From: CBDIHP01 sp965279195
GTDB taxonomy: Bacteria; Planctomycetota; Planctomycetia; Isosphaerales; Isosphaeraceae
DNA length: 64,000 nt
Reading direction: 5' to 3'
Assembly: GCA_965279195.1 (NCBI GenBank)
Contig: CBDIHP010000027.1
Location: 62,001-126,000 of the forward strand
Shown: one piece after another, positions 8,987 through 17,212 of the stretch
Numbering within the stretch: the stretch's first letter is position 1
How the letters are laid out: each line of letters starts with the position of its first letter
Notes under the pieces: model-generated
Told to the model about the DNA's origin: nothing
Seen by the model: only the letters and a program-made list of their open reading frames with translations
The model's database searches: none
Made by a program: the position numbers and the translations under genes

Positions 8987-10897
8987 GTGGGTCGAAGTCT
9001 TATGAGTCAATGGCGTTTAAGCATGATACCTTTTCAAAAATTTAATACAAGAAAGATTGGTGGAATCATGGCATCGTTGGCTTCGCTACAAGTGCAATCG
9101 ATCACGCTCATTCTGCTTCGCCTTGTTTTTCTCACAAGTCTGTTAATTGTGATTATATGGTCAATTCGGGGAATCGTTTGGCTTGTCTGGTCTCCTTCTA
9201 AACAAGAGAACACGATCCAAGTCCAGGCCTTCGACCTGGTCAAAGGTACCGAGGTCCGCAAGGGCCAAGGCGATGTCGTGGCGAAAATACTGTCCGCAAA
9301 GATGCGCCGAGTTATAGGAATTCTCAGTACCGATCTGAGCCGGTACGCGCCAACTCAACCCGTCCTTCTCGAAAGCGCCACCCCCAAAGTCGTTCAGCTC
9401 GCCCCCGACGTTTCAACTCGTTTCGACGTTGAAATCAAAGCCTTCGATTTCGATGTCGCTGGCGTCGTGAACTACCTTTCTGACCGGCTCAGTACCGGAC
9501 CAGTTATCCACGGGGAGGCGACCATTACCGACAAAGGAATCGAGGTCATAGCCGTCTTCCGGGACGAATCCGCCAACTCCAATGTGGTGTCCTCCTGGAC
9601 AGGTCGGTCGAGCGGTAGCCTTGACGAAGCACTCGAAGACCTCGCTCATCAGATCGTTTCGGGCCTTCACCGTGATACTGATCCCCAGATCTCCGTACTT
9701 TCCACTTCACAATTCAAGAGGTATGTCTCGGCCCTCGAAGCTTACCAAGTCTATATCCGGAATAAGGGGTCTGAACGTTCCGGCGCGCTCGACCAGCGAT
9801 TACGCGAGGCTGCCGAATTGCTTCGTCCGATCGCAGACGAATCGCCCTCCGGTCGAGTGTGCTCCTATCTCGCCAGTATATACACCCTCCTCAACCAGCC
9901 TGTCGAGGCAAAGAAGTTCCTGGTGAAGGCGGTCGGTTTGAATCCAAACGATCGATACGCTTCAGGAGCATTGGTCAGGATCATGGGAGTACTCGTCGCG
10001 CAGCCTAAACCGGCCGTCGAGTTCACTGATGTAAAATCGTTGACTAATCAGCCTGCCTTTGCGATCACTCACATTAAGGAAGCGATCGCCAATGCCGGCA
10101 AGATGCAATCGATCAAAGTTGCTGTGATATCCACAGGGGTTTCATTACCAGAACCCTATCGTGACCGCGTTCTACCAGGCTACAACTTCGTTCAAGACGA
10201 TCGCGACACTCAGGACGAGAACGGTCATGGCACGTCAGTTTCGATACTCGTCGCGTTAATTGCCCCAAAAGCTCAAATTCTGCCAGTCAAGGTTCTCGAC
10301 GCCGGGGGTACTGGAGATGTGATAAACATAATCAAAGGCATTGATTATGCGATCGAACAAGGAGCTCGGATTGTCATTCTGCCTCTTCGGTGGCCTGAAA
10401 ACGATCCCGATCTTGACGAGACTCTAAGAAGAGCGCGTCAGGCGAGAGTTCTCCCTGTGGTCGCCGCGGGTAATGATCCCGAAATTCGCAGCGGACTCAC
10501 CTATTCTGCAGACTCCCTCGTGGTCGCGGCAACCAACGACCTTGATGAATTAACCACTTACACCAGTCGCGGGAACTGGGTTTCTCTGGCCGCACCAGGT
10601 GACGAAATCTTAGTTATTGATCAGCATAACTATCCCAATAAACAATCCGGAACAAGCTTCTCGTGTACGATTGTAGCCGGAATCGCCGCTTTGGTCTGGT
10701 CTAGCCGCCCCGAGCTCACTGACCGTGAATTGGAAACCATCCTCAAGAGCACCGCGCGGGATATCTCGGGCGAACACCCCAATACCAAGGGTAATGTTGG
10801 TGCTGGCGTCATCGACGCACTTGCCGCCGTCAAAAAAGCTAGGGAGTTCCGTCGGATGGATCGAAAGACCCAAGTCCGTGCCAAGGACGGTTCCTGA
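8987..10897 (+). CDS. Membrane-anchored S8 (subtilisin-like) protein with altered catalytic site
   Basis: Up to 636 aa. The start is uncertain: GTG 8987, ATG 9002, ATG 9023 or ATG 9068 (GGTGG four bases upstream). One transmembrane segment (ITLILLRLVFLTSLLIVIIW) lies near the N-terminus. The middle is a TPR-like helical region (SALEAYQVYIRNKG, then LLNQPVEAKKFLVKAVGLNP). The C-terminal ~270 residues are a peptidase S8 domain. The His motif NGHGTS (His codon 10226-10228), oxyanion Asn in VVAAGN, and Ser motif GTSFS (Ser codon 10655-10657) are present. The catalytic Asp is replaced by Ser in VAVISTGV (codon 10130-10132). It is AT-richer than its neighbours and lies between related repeats, suggesting transfer. 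It may be an inactive or atypically activated protease. Confidence 0.85.
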   Translation: MGRSLMSQWRLSMIPFQKFNTRKIGGIMASLASLQVQSITLILLRLVFLTSLLIVIIWSIRGIVWLVWSPSKQENTIQVQAFDLVKGTEVRKGQGDVVAKILSAKMRRVIGILSTDLSRYAPTQPVLLESATPKVVQLAPDVSTRFDVEIKAFDFDVAGVVNYLSDRLSTGPVIHGEATITDKGIEVIAVFRDESANSNVVSSWTGRSSGSLDEALEDLAHQIVSGLHRDTDPQISVLSTSQFKRYVSALEAYQVYIRNKGSERSGALDQRLREAAELLRPIADESPSGRVCSYLASIYTLLNQPVEAKKFLVKAVGLNPNDRYASGALVRIMGVLVAQPKPAVEFTDVKSLTNQPAFAITHIKEAIANAGKMQSIKVAVISTGVSLPEPYRDRVLPGYNFVQDDRDTQDENGHGTSVSILVALIAPKAQILPVKVLDAGGTGDVINIIKGIDYAIEQGARIVILPLRWPENDPDLDETLRRARQARVLPVVAAGNDPEIRSGLTYSADSLVVAATNDLDELTTYTSRGNWVSLAAPGDEILVIDQHNYPNKQSGTSFSCTIVAGIAALVWSSRPELTDRELETILKSTARDISGEHPNTKGNVGAGVIDALAAVKKAREFRRMDRKTQVRAKDGS

Positions 10898-10948
10898 AAG
10901 TGAGCGGCATGTGAGGTGGTCCACGACCGCCGCCAATGCACGGCTTGG

Positions 10949-11040
10949 GCAACGCGGGGACATGCAACGCATCCGGGGCAACGCGGGGACATGCAACGCA
11001 TCCGGGGGGGAGCAACGCGGGGACATGCAACGTATCCGGG
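10949..11040 (+). repeat. Three direct REP-like repeats upstream of the Y1 transposase
   Basis: Three nearly identical units starting at 10949, 10978 and 11012, each with core CGCGGGGACATGCAACGCAT (third copy has CGTAT) followed by CCGGG. Unit spacing is 29 and 34 bp. The last unit runs directly into the transposase leader, GGGATTTGACGCCCGGCCGA and so on. The same core occurs inverted at 8615-8731 and in 62192-62304. Confidence 0.8.
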
Positions 11041-11104
11041 TCGTTCGGGATTTGACGCCCGGCCGAACCTGACCTAGGGTTCTCCCGGAGAGGGGGACCC
11101 GACG

Positions 11105-12145
11105 ATGACGATGCCGCGATCGAAGCTGGTGGATCCCGAACTCACGCGAGTCTATCACTGCGTCTCGCGGTGCGTCCGCAAGGCCTTCCTCATCCGAGGC
11201 GAGGACGGTCAGGAGGTCGACTACGCGCGCTGGCTTGAGGGGCGGCTCCGGGAGCTGAGCGAGGCCTTCGCGATCTCGGTGATCGGCTACGCGGTGATGA
11301 GCAATCACCTCCACGTCCTCGTGCGCCTTGACCCAGACCGGGCGAGGGCCTGGTCGGCCGAGGAGGTCGCCAAGCGCTGGGCCCGCTTCTACCCGCCGCG
11401 AGATGCCCGACGCAATGCCTTGGCGGTCACGCCCGAGTGGCTCTCCGAACGCGCCAGCGATCCGGCATGGATCGAACATATGCGCGGCCGGCTGCAAAGC
11501 CTGTCGTGGTTCATGAAGCTGCTCAAGGAACCCCTGGCGCGGATGGCCAACGCCGTTGATGACGTCAAGGGCCACTTCTTCGAGGGCCGATTCCGCTCGG
11601 TGGCGGTGCTGGACGAGGCCGCCATGCTGGGCGTCGCCGCCTACGTCGACCTCAACCCGCTGGCCGCCGGGCTGGCCGAGACGCCCGAGACGAGCGAACA
11701 TGCGTCGATCAAGGAACGCGTCGACCACGTCGCCACCTCCGGCCTGGCTGCCGACCTGCCGGCCTCGCAGCGCGGGGACGCCGCCGCCATCGCCCGCCTC
11801 GGCCGCGCCGAGCAGTCGCACTGGCTCTGCCCGATCGACGACCGTCGCGACCGCGGCGAGCCGCGCGAGGGCCTCTTCCCGGGCGTGCCGATGTCGAGCT
11901 ACCTCCTCTTCGTCGACCACGCCGCGCGCCGGCTACGCCCCGGCAAGTCCAGCCTGCCCGCAACGCTCGCCGACATCTTCACCCGCCTCAACGTCGATCC
12001 CGACCGCCTCACCGGCCTGATCGAGACCCTCCGCACCGGCCGCCCGATCGGCCGCGTCCTCGCCACCACCCGCGAACGCCTCCGCGAAGCCGCCCGCCAC
12101 CTCGCCCGCCGCCACCTCGTCAACCTCACCGCCCGCCTGGCCTGA
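11105..12145 (+). CDS. REP-associated (RAYT-like) Y1/HUH transposase
   Basis: A 346-aa protein with an IS200-like Y1 transposase domain in its first ~220 residues. It shows an N-terminal DPELTRVYHCVSRCVRKAFL strand, the HUH motif in VMSNHLHVLVRL (His-x-His), and a late AYVDLNPLAAGL segment typical of the family. These enzymes cut and join single-stranded DNA through a catalytic Tyr. The C-terminal ~120 residues, rich in Arg and Ala, extend beyond classical RAYTs (about 150-200 aa). An ATG two codons downstream is an equal start candidate. Single-domain, non-IS context and REP-like repeats directly upstream fit a domesticated RAYT rather than an insertion sequence. No terminal repeats on its 3' side were found. 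Confidence 0.85.
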   Translation: MTMPRSKLVDPELTRVYHCVSRCVRKAFLIRGEDGQEVDYARWLEGRLRELSEAFAISVIGYAVMSNHLHVLVRLDPDRARAWSAEEVAKRWARFYPPRDARRNALAVTPEWLSERASDPAWIEHMRGRLQSLSWFMKLLKEPLARMANAVDDVKGHFFEGRFRSVAVLDEAAMLGVAAYVDLNPLAAGLAETPETSEHASIKERVDHVATSGLAADLPASQRGDAAAIARLGRAEQSHWLCPIDDRRDRGEPREGLFPGVPMSSYLLFVDHAARRLRPGKSSLPATLADIFTRLNVDPDRLTGLIETLRTGRPIGRVLATTRERLREAARHLARRHLVNLTARLA

Positions 12146-12746
12146 TCCTTCCTCCATCGCTTCCGGTCGCTCACGCCCGCCAGGAATCCAGCCCGACCGC
12201 GATGCTTCGCCTCCGGATCGATTGCTGGAACGGACACATCGTCTTCTATCTGATTTGGTGGACCGGAAATTCACTTTCGATCCAGGTGTGGCATCGTAAA
12301 CCAATGGCTTCTATTCGGTTGGAGAATTCGGGGCTGCTCGCATCGGTGTCACTGAATGGTAAATTCTGGGGGCCTGGGTAGATTGTGTCGAATTTTATGG
12401 GTTCGACCGACGTCTAGTTTACGGAGATCCCGTTGCCTCGACGAGGCTGTGGCTCTTTGGCAATTTGGGCTGGTTTAGGGTGGTTTGGGATTTTTGTTCT
12501 GTAAGTAGAATTGGGTAAGAGGTTTGCGGTGAATTGGGTTCGTTTCGCAGAATGGTTTTTCGCGGTTTTTGGGATGAGGTTGGGCTTGGGAGGGGGCGGG
12601 CGCGTCGCGGTTATGAGGGGGATTGCGATTGGGAGGGGGGAGGACCGTGCGCGGGGGATGGGGATGCGTCCGTCCGCGCGATCTGTTCCGGGCCCCCGGC
12701 GGACGGATTTGAAGCCACTCGAAGTTGCACCACGGAAGGTCTCGCC
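12146..12746. other. Gene-free region with a dispersed repeat
   Basis: About 600 bp without a supported gene. It is AT-rich between roughly 12280 and 12590, and then G-rich. The region 12456-12553 is a copy of a dispersed repeat also found at 61868-61965. A very long minus-strand frame passing through here is a shadow of the downstream surface-protein gene. Confidence 0.6.
12456..12553 (-). repeat. 98-bp dispersed repeat, copy 1
   Basis: On the minus strand it begins ATTCTGCGAAACGAACCCAA and ends CCCAAATTGCCAAA. The window's second copy at 61868-61965 has the same two ends in the same order and the same overall length, with a diverged middle. Confidence 0.6.
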
Positions 12747-15700
12747 ATGCGTCATTCTCGCCCCGAAACGGGTCGTCGTGTTTCGATTTCCCAGCGTCGC
12801 CGCAGCCGGGCGGTTTCGCCCAGGGCGGAGATGCTGGAGGCGAAGCAGCTCCTGACCGTCTCGGCCGACTGGTTCGGGATCGATAATGTGGACGTCGTCG
12901 GTTCCTCGACGACCCAGGTCGCGCCCGATGGTCAGAGGGATTTGCACGTCAAGCTGGTGGGGCTGCCGAACCTCCGGATCGCGACGATCGATTACTACGA
13001 CACGTTCGACCCGGGCAACTCGGCCTTCCAGTTCCGCGAGCCGGGGGCGGGGGCGGTCGCGACCGTCCGGTCCAACCTGCCGAACATCGCGCTGGGGCGG
13101 GCGGGCAACGGCGGGGCGTCGGGGCCGTATTCGGACACGGCGGATCTGTATATTCCGTATCAGAAGGACGTCCGGAACTCCTGGTCGGGCGTGACGTTGA
13201 CGTTCTGGGACGGGTCGAAGGCGAGCGTGTCGCTCGCGGGGCTGACGTTCCAGCCGAACGGGCCGGCGGATCAGGCGACCTACACCCAGATCGCCCCCGA
13301 CGGCAGCGACCTGGTGTCGTTCGCCGGCGGCGGGGCGTCGGGCACGGACGGGGCGCAGGATGTCCACCTGAAGCTCGACAACCTGCCGAACGACCGGATC
13401 GGCCAGGTCGAGGTGATCTATGACCGGGGCGACGGGGCGCCGGCGGGCAAGTTCGACCGGTATGTCTACACGAAGTCGGGGTTCTCGGGCGACGCCTCGG
13501 GTCCGGCGGGTTCGCTGGCGTTCATGCGTGCGGGGAATGACGTGTCGGGGGCGGCGCTCTCCAGCACGGCCGACCTCTATCTGCCCGCCCCCAGCAAGGC
13601 GAACCAGAACATCACCGTCCGGATCAGCTACACGAGCGGGGTGAAGACCACCCGTTCGTTCTACCGCGACGGCCTGATCGCCTCGGCCGCCCCGATCGCG
13701 GCGACCTCCAAGGGCCAGGTGCTCTACGACGTGGCGACCGTCGGGGCGTCGCAGAAGGCCGACGGGTTGCAGGACAACCGGTTCACGGTCGACAACCTCG
13801 GCAACAAGGCGGTCGCCAAGATCGACCTGTTCGACGACCGCTCGGCGACGATCCCGGCGTATGAGTATGTGAACACTGCCTCGATCGGGAGCCTGCCGAC
13901 CTACCCGCTGGCCAACGGCATCGTCGGCCGGGTGTTCGGCCTCCAGACGACCACGCCGGGCGTCAGCACGATCACGGCCGACGCCTACTTCCAGCTCGAC
14001 GGCGCCATCGCCTCGGGCAGCACCCGGACCTACCGGGCGGTCGTGACCTACGCCGACGGGACGACGGCCTCGACCCTGATGCCGGTCGCGCCGACGGAGT
14101 TCGGCAAGCGGATGTCGACCGAGACCGCGGCCTCGCTGGGCCAGGACGGGAGCGACTCCGCCAACGGCACCACGAAGACCGGGGCCGACGGCATCCGCGA
14201 CCAGCACGTCAAGCTCTCGGGCCTGCTGGGGCTGTCGATCTCGAAGATCGACGTTTACGTGGGCAACGCGGCCTCGCCGTCGGCACAGTTCCTGGAGCCC
14301 GGCTTCAACCAGGGGACGACCGCCACCCTGCCCGCCGTGGCCCTGGGGCGGACCGGGAATTCGGGCTCGGGGACGCTCTCGACGACGGCCGACCTGTACT
14401 TCCAGCTCAACGCGGCGCTCCAGAACGGCAGCGTGAAGGTGGTGGTGACGTACGTCGGCGGACTGTCCTCGACGCTGAGTCTCTCGGGCGTGACCAACGA
14501 CCCGACCTATCCGACGGTCCCCGTCACGGTCACCAGCCTCGGCCAGGACGGCTCCGACCAGGCGCAGTTCGACGACAAGCTCGGGTCGGACGGCTACGCG
14601 GACCTTCACCTGAAGCTCGGCAAGCTGCCGAACAAGGCGATCGCCAACGCGGTGATCTACGACGCGACCGCGCTGGCGTCGGCGGGCAACGAGACGGACG
14701 CCTACCTGTATCAGTACACGCCGAAGCTGATGACGACGGACGTCTCGGGCGCGCTGACCGGTCCTAACGCCGCGGCGATGGTGCTGCGGCGGTCGGCCGA
14801 CGGGGGCTCGGCGGACGTCTACGTCCAGTGGGCCTATCCGGCGTCCACCAACTACAAGCTCCGGCTTGACTTCGTTGACGGCACGAAGGTCGTGACCGAC
14901 CTGCCCTCGGTGACGGTCAGCTACATCGCCCGCGCGGTCCAGGGGGACTACAACGGCGACGGCAAGGCGGAGCTGGCGGCGTTCCTGCCGGCCAATGCCG
15001 GGTTCATCCGGCTCAACCTGACGAACAACAAGGGCGACATCACCAACTTCGGCCAGGCGGGACGCGACGTGCCGCTGTCGGTGGACTTCGACGGCGACGG
15101 CAAGACCGACATCGCGGTCTTCCGGCGCGACACGGCGCAGTGGTTCATCATGCAGTCGAGCCAGGGCCCCAGGGCCTTCGCGTTCGGCCAGGCGGGCCTG
15201 GACCAGCCGGTCGCGGCCGACTACGACGGCGACGGACTGGTCGACATCGCGGTCTTCCGGCCGAACTCGGCCCAGTGGTTCATCCAGGGGACCAAGGGCC
15301 AGGCGTTCGTCCCCTTCTTCGGCACCGGGACCTGGGACGTGCCCGTGCCGGGCGACTACGACGGGCGCGGGATCACCCAGATCGCCACGTTCCGGACGAC
15401 CACGGGCGAGTTCTTCATCAAGGCCCCGCTGGTCTCGGGCTCGAACTACTCGACCGAGAACCGGGTGGTGGACCTCCGCCAGTACAACCAGGTGCACGAG
15501 GCCACCGACATCCCGATCCCGGCCGACTACGACGGCGACACGGCCACGGACGTCGCGATCTACCGGCCGAGCACCGGGACGTTCGTGGTCCTGCCCAGTT
15601 CGACGAACATCCCGGTCGAGATCAAGATCCCCGGGCTGGCGACCAACCGCAACGACGTGCCGGTGGTCCGCGACTACGACGGCGACGGCCGGGCGGACCT

Positions 15701-15998
15701 CGCCCTGTTCCGCCCCAGCACGGCGACGTTCACCATCCTCAATAGCACGACCTCGAAGGTCACGACCCAGGCGTTCGGGCCGGGCGGCCAGACGGTGGCG
15801 CTGGCGACCCGTTATGGGTATCGCCTGACGGCCCTCAACGGCCAGTACGCGGTCAAGAACGCGAGCGGGGCGGCGTACTCGGCGGCGGCGAAGCTGCAGT
15901 CGCCCGACGTGGTGATTGTGCCGCCGACATCGGCGGACCTGCAGCCGGCGCTCACCCCCAGGCGCCACCCCCGCCCGGTGCTCGCCTTCCACTATTGA
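12747..15998 (+). CDS. Large exported FG-GAP/VCBS repeat protein
   Basis: 1083 aa from the ATG at 12747; the frame is open upstream, but this start gives the export region. The N-terminus has a basic stretch and RAEMLEAKQLLT, an LEPR-XLL-like motif typical of planctomycete surface proteins. Residues ~40-720 contain five copies of an uncharacterised ~125-150-aa unit with the signature DG-x-D-x-H-x-KL-x-x-LPN-x-x-I. Residues ~730-1020 contain at least six FG-GAP-type units with Ca-binding loops such as DFDGDGKTDIAVFR and DYDGDGRADLALFR, each followed by a W/F-F-I strand. That arrangement predicts a beta-propeller for adhesion or polymer binding. The C-terminus ends in a basic tail (PRRHPRPVLAF). 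Function in surface binding is inferred. Confidence 0.85.
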   Translation: MRHSRPETGRRVSISQRRRSRAVSPRAEMLEAKQLLTVSADWFGIDNVDVVGSSTTQVAPDGQRDLHVKLVGLPNLRIATIDYYDTFDPGNSAFQFREPGAGAVATVRSNLPNIALGRAGNGGASGPYSDTADLYIPYQKDVRNSWSGVTLTFWDGSKASVSLAGLTFQPNGPADQATYTQIAPDGSDLVSFAGGGASGTDGAQDVHLKLDNLPNDRIGQVEVIYDRGDGAPAGKFDRYVYTKSGFSGDASGPAGSLAFMRAGNDVSGAALSSTADLYLPAPSKANQNITVRISYTSGVKTTRSFYRDGLIASAAPIAATSKGQVLYDVATVGASQKADGLQDNRFTVDNLGNKAVAKIDLFDDRSATIPAYEYVNTASIGSLPTYPLANGIVGRVFGLQTTTPGVSTITADAYFQLDGAIASGSTRTYRAVVTYADGTTASTLMPVAPTEFGKRMSTETAASLGQDGSDSANGTTKTGADGIRDQHVKLSGLLGLSISKIDVYVGNAASPSAQFLEPGFNQGTTATLPAVALGRTGNSGSGTLSTTADLYFQLNAALQNGSVKVVVTYVGGLSSTLSLSGVTNDPTYPTVPVTVTSLGQDGSDQAQFDDKLGSDGYADLHLKLGKLPNKAIANAVIYDATALASAGNETDAYLYQYTPKLMTTDVSGALTGPNAAAMVLRRSADGGSADVYVQWAYPASTNYKLRLDFVDGTKVVTDLPSVTVSYIARAVQGDYNGDGKAELAAFLPANAGFIRLNLTNNKGDITNFGQAGRDVPLSVDFDGDGKTDIAVFRRDTAQWFIMQSSQGPRAFAFGQAGLDQPVAADYDGDGLVDIAVFRPNSAQWFIQGTKGQAFVPFFGTGTWDVPVPGDYDGRGITQIATFRTTTGEFFIKAPLVSGSNYSTENRVVDLRQYNQVHEATDIPIPADYDGDTATDVAIYRPSTGTFVVLPSSTNIPVEIKIPGLATNRNDVPVVRDYDGDGRADLALFRPSTATFTILNSTTSKVTTQAFGPGGQTVALATRYGYRLTALNGQYAVKNASGAAYSAAAKLQSPDVVIVPPTSADLQPALTPRRHPRPVLAFHY

Positions 15999-16130
15999 TC
16001 CCATCCATGTCGTTTTCAGGCAGGGCGGCGGCGGCCGGGACCGCCGCCCGGGTTGAACCGGGATGGGCCGCTGGCGTAGGATCATGGGCGATCGTGACGG
16101 ATTGATGCGGCACACCCGGGAGTTTCGGAC

Positions 16131-16868
16131 ATGACGGCCAGGATCGGTCGGTTGCTGGGGATGGCGTTCCTGGCCTGCGCGTTGCTTTCGCTGGGCGGGT
16201 CGCGGGCCCAGGCCCAGTGGGGCTGGGGCGGCTGGGGCGGGTACGGCGGCTTCGGCCTCTTCAACAGCCCGGGGGATCCCAGCGCGTTCCTCGATTCTCG
16301 GGCGCTCCAGATGGGGGCCCAGGCGGCGACCAACCGGCCGGTCAACGACCCGAACTTCCAGTACAACGCCTATTACATGCACGTGCGGGACACCGACTTC
16401 TTCACGAAGTACGACGCCAGGACCCGGACCGAGATGTACAACCGGGTCTCCCGCAACCCGATCCCGCTGCCGCCGTCGAACAACACCCGGACGCCGCAGC
16501 CGGCGACGAACGTCGCGACCGCCCCCGCGCCCCAGCCGCCGGTGCAGACTGTCGTCCGGCTGGCGAACTTCTTCGATCGGTACAGCAAGCTGGTCTGGCC
16601 CGCCGACGCGCCGAAGACCCCGGAACTCCAGCCCAAGCGGGACCTCGCCGACGCCGCCGCGCTCGACGTGCTGACCGAGTACAACCAGCGCGGGATCGCG
16701 ACGGTCTCGCTCACGACCGACGCCCGCCAGAAGCTGGTGGCCTACGGCCAGCCCGCCCTGGCCTACATCCGCGAGAACGCCTCGCCCGCCATCTCGGACG
16801 CCTTCCACGTCTTCCTGCTGTCGCTCTACAACGAGCTGGGCCAGGCGGCGAAGATCCGGAAGCAGTGA
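16131..16868 (+). CDS. Hypothetical secreted protein with Gly/Trp-rich N-terminus
   Basis: 245 aa. A clear signal peptide (MTARIGRLLGMAFLACALLS, cleavage near AQAQ) is followed by a striking GWGGWGGYGGFG segment. The mature part has a FLDSRALQMG segment, then a Pro/Thr linker (about residues 118-140), and a helical C-terminal half with LANFFDRYSKLVWP and YIRENASPAISDAFHVF. I do not recognise a family; such Gly/Trp-rich short secreted proteins are common in planctomycetes. It lies 130 bp after the FG-GAP gene on the same strand and could be co-expressed. Its end faces the TlpA-like gene across a nested palindrome. Confidence 0.75.
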   Translation: MTARIGRLLGMAFLACALLSLGGSRAQAQWGWGGWGGYGGFGLFNSPGDPSAFLDSRALQMGAQAATNRPVNDPNFQYNAYYMHVRDTDFFTKYDARTRTEMYNRVSRNPIPLPPSNNTRTPQPATNVATAPAPQPPVQTVVRLANFFDRYSKLVWPADAPKTPELQPKRDLADAAALDVLTEYNQRGIATVSLTTDARQKLVAYGQPALAYIRENASPAISDAFHVFLLSLYNELGQAAKIRKQ

Positions 16869-17212
16869 GCGGGACGTCCGGCCCGCCCCAACGTTGATCG
16901 AAGGGGCCCCGCCCCGCGCCGGGCGAGCCTCTCCCGATGCCGCCCGACCGTCGATCGAAGGGGACCACCCGGCGCTGGGCGAGCATCTCCTGATGCCGCC
17001 CGACGCCCGACCGAAGGGGATCAGCGGACCGGATCTCCCGATCCGTCGACATTCGCCCCCGTCGACGGATCGGGAGATCCGGTTTCGCGGTACGGCGCAT
17101 CATCCGTTGAAGCGGCATCGGGAGATGCTCGCCCAGCGCAATGGGGCGGCATCGGGAGAGGCTCGCCCCGGCGCGGGTGGGGAAAGCGGCAGCCGAACTG
17201 CCGCACTCCAGA
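16869..17212. other. Convergent intergenic region dominated by a nested palindrome
   Basis: 344 bp between convergent genes. Nearly all of it is the three-level inverted repeat annotated at 16914-17176. No gene is seen in it. Confidence 0.7.
16914..17176. repeat. Three-level nested inverted repeat
   Basis: Core: a perfect 22-bp stem (17029-17050 with 17061-17082) around a 10-base loop. Middle arms: 16972-16999 pairs with 17112-17139 with one mismatch over 28 bp. Outer arms: 16914-16943 pairs with 17146-17176 with a single one-base indel. The middle and outer arms are themselves related (both contain GGCGAGC-TCTCC-GATGCCGC), so one arm arose by duplication. There is no T-tract, so a simple intrinsic terminator does not explain it; a palindromic mobile element or bidirectional RNA structure is more likely. 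Confidence 0.85.

Noticed and set aside
10949..11040. Three spaced direct repeats resembling a mini CRISPR array
   Set aside because: Units abut with almost no spacer, spacers are not unique, and no cas genes are nearby; the transposase-linked REP explanation fits better.
12414..16808. Long minus-strand open frame through the FG-GAP and Gly/Trp protein genes
   Set aside because: Arg/Val/Gly-rich translation without any domain; antisense shadow of two well-supported plus-strand genes.
16914..17176. Nested palindrome as an ordinary intrinsic terminator
   Set aside because: There is no T-tract on either strand and the structure is far larger than a terminator, although it may still stop transcription.
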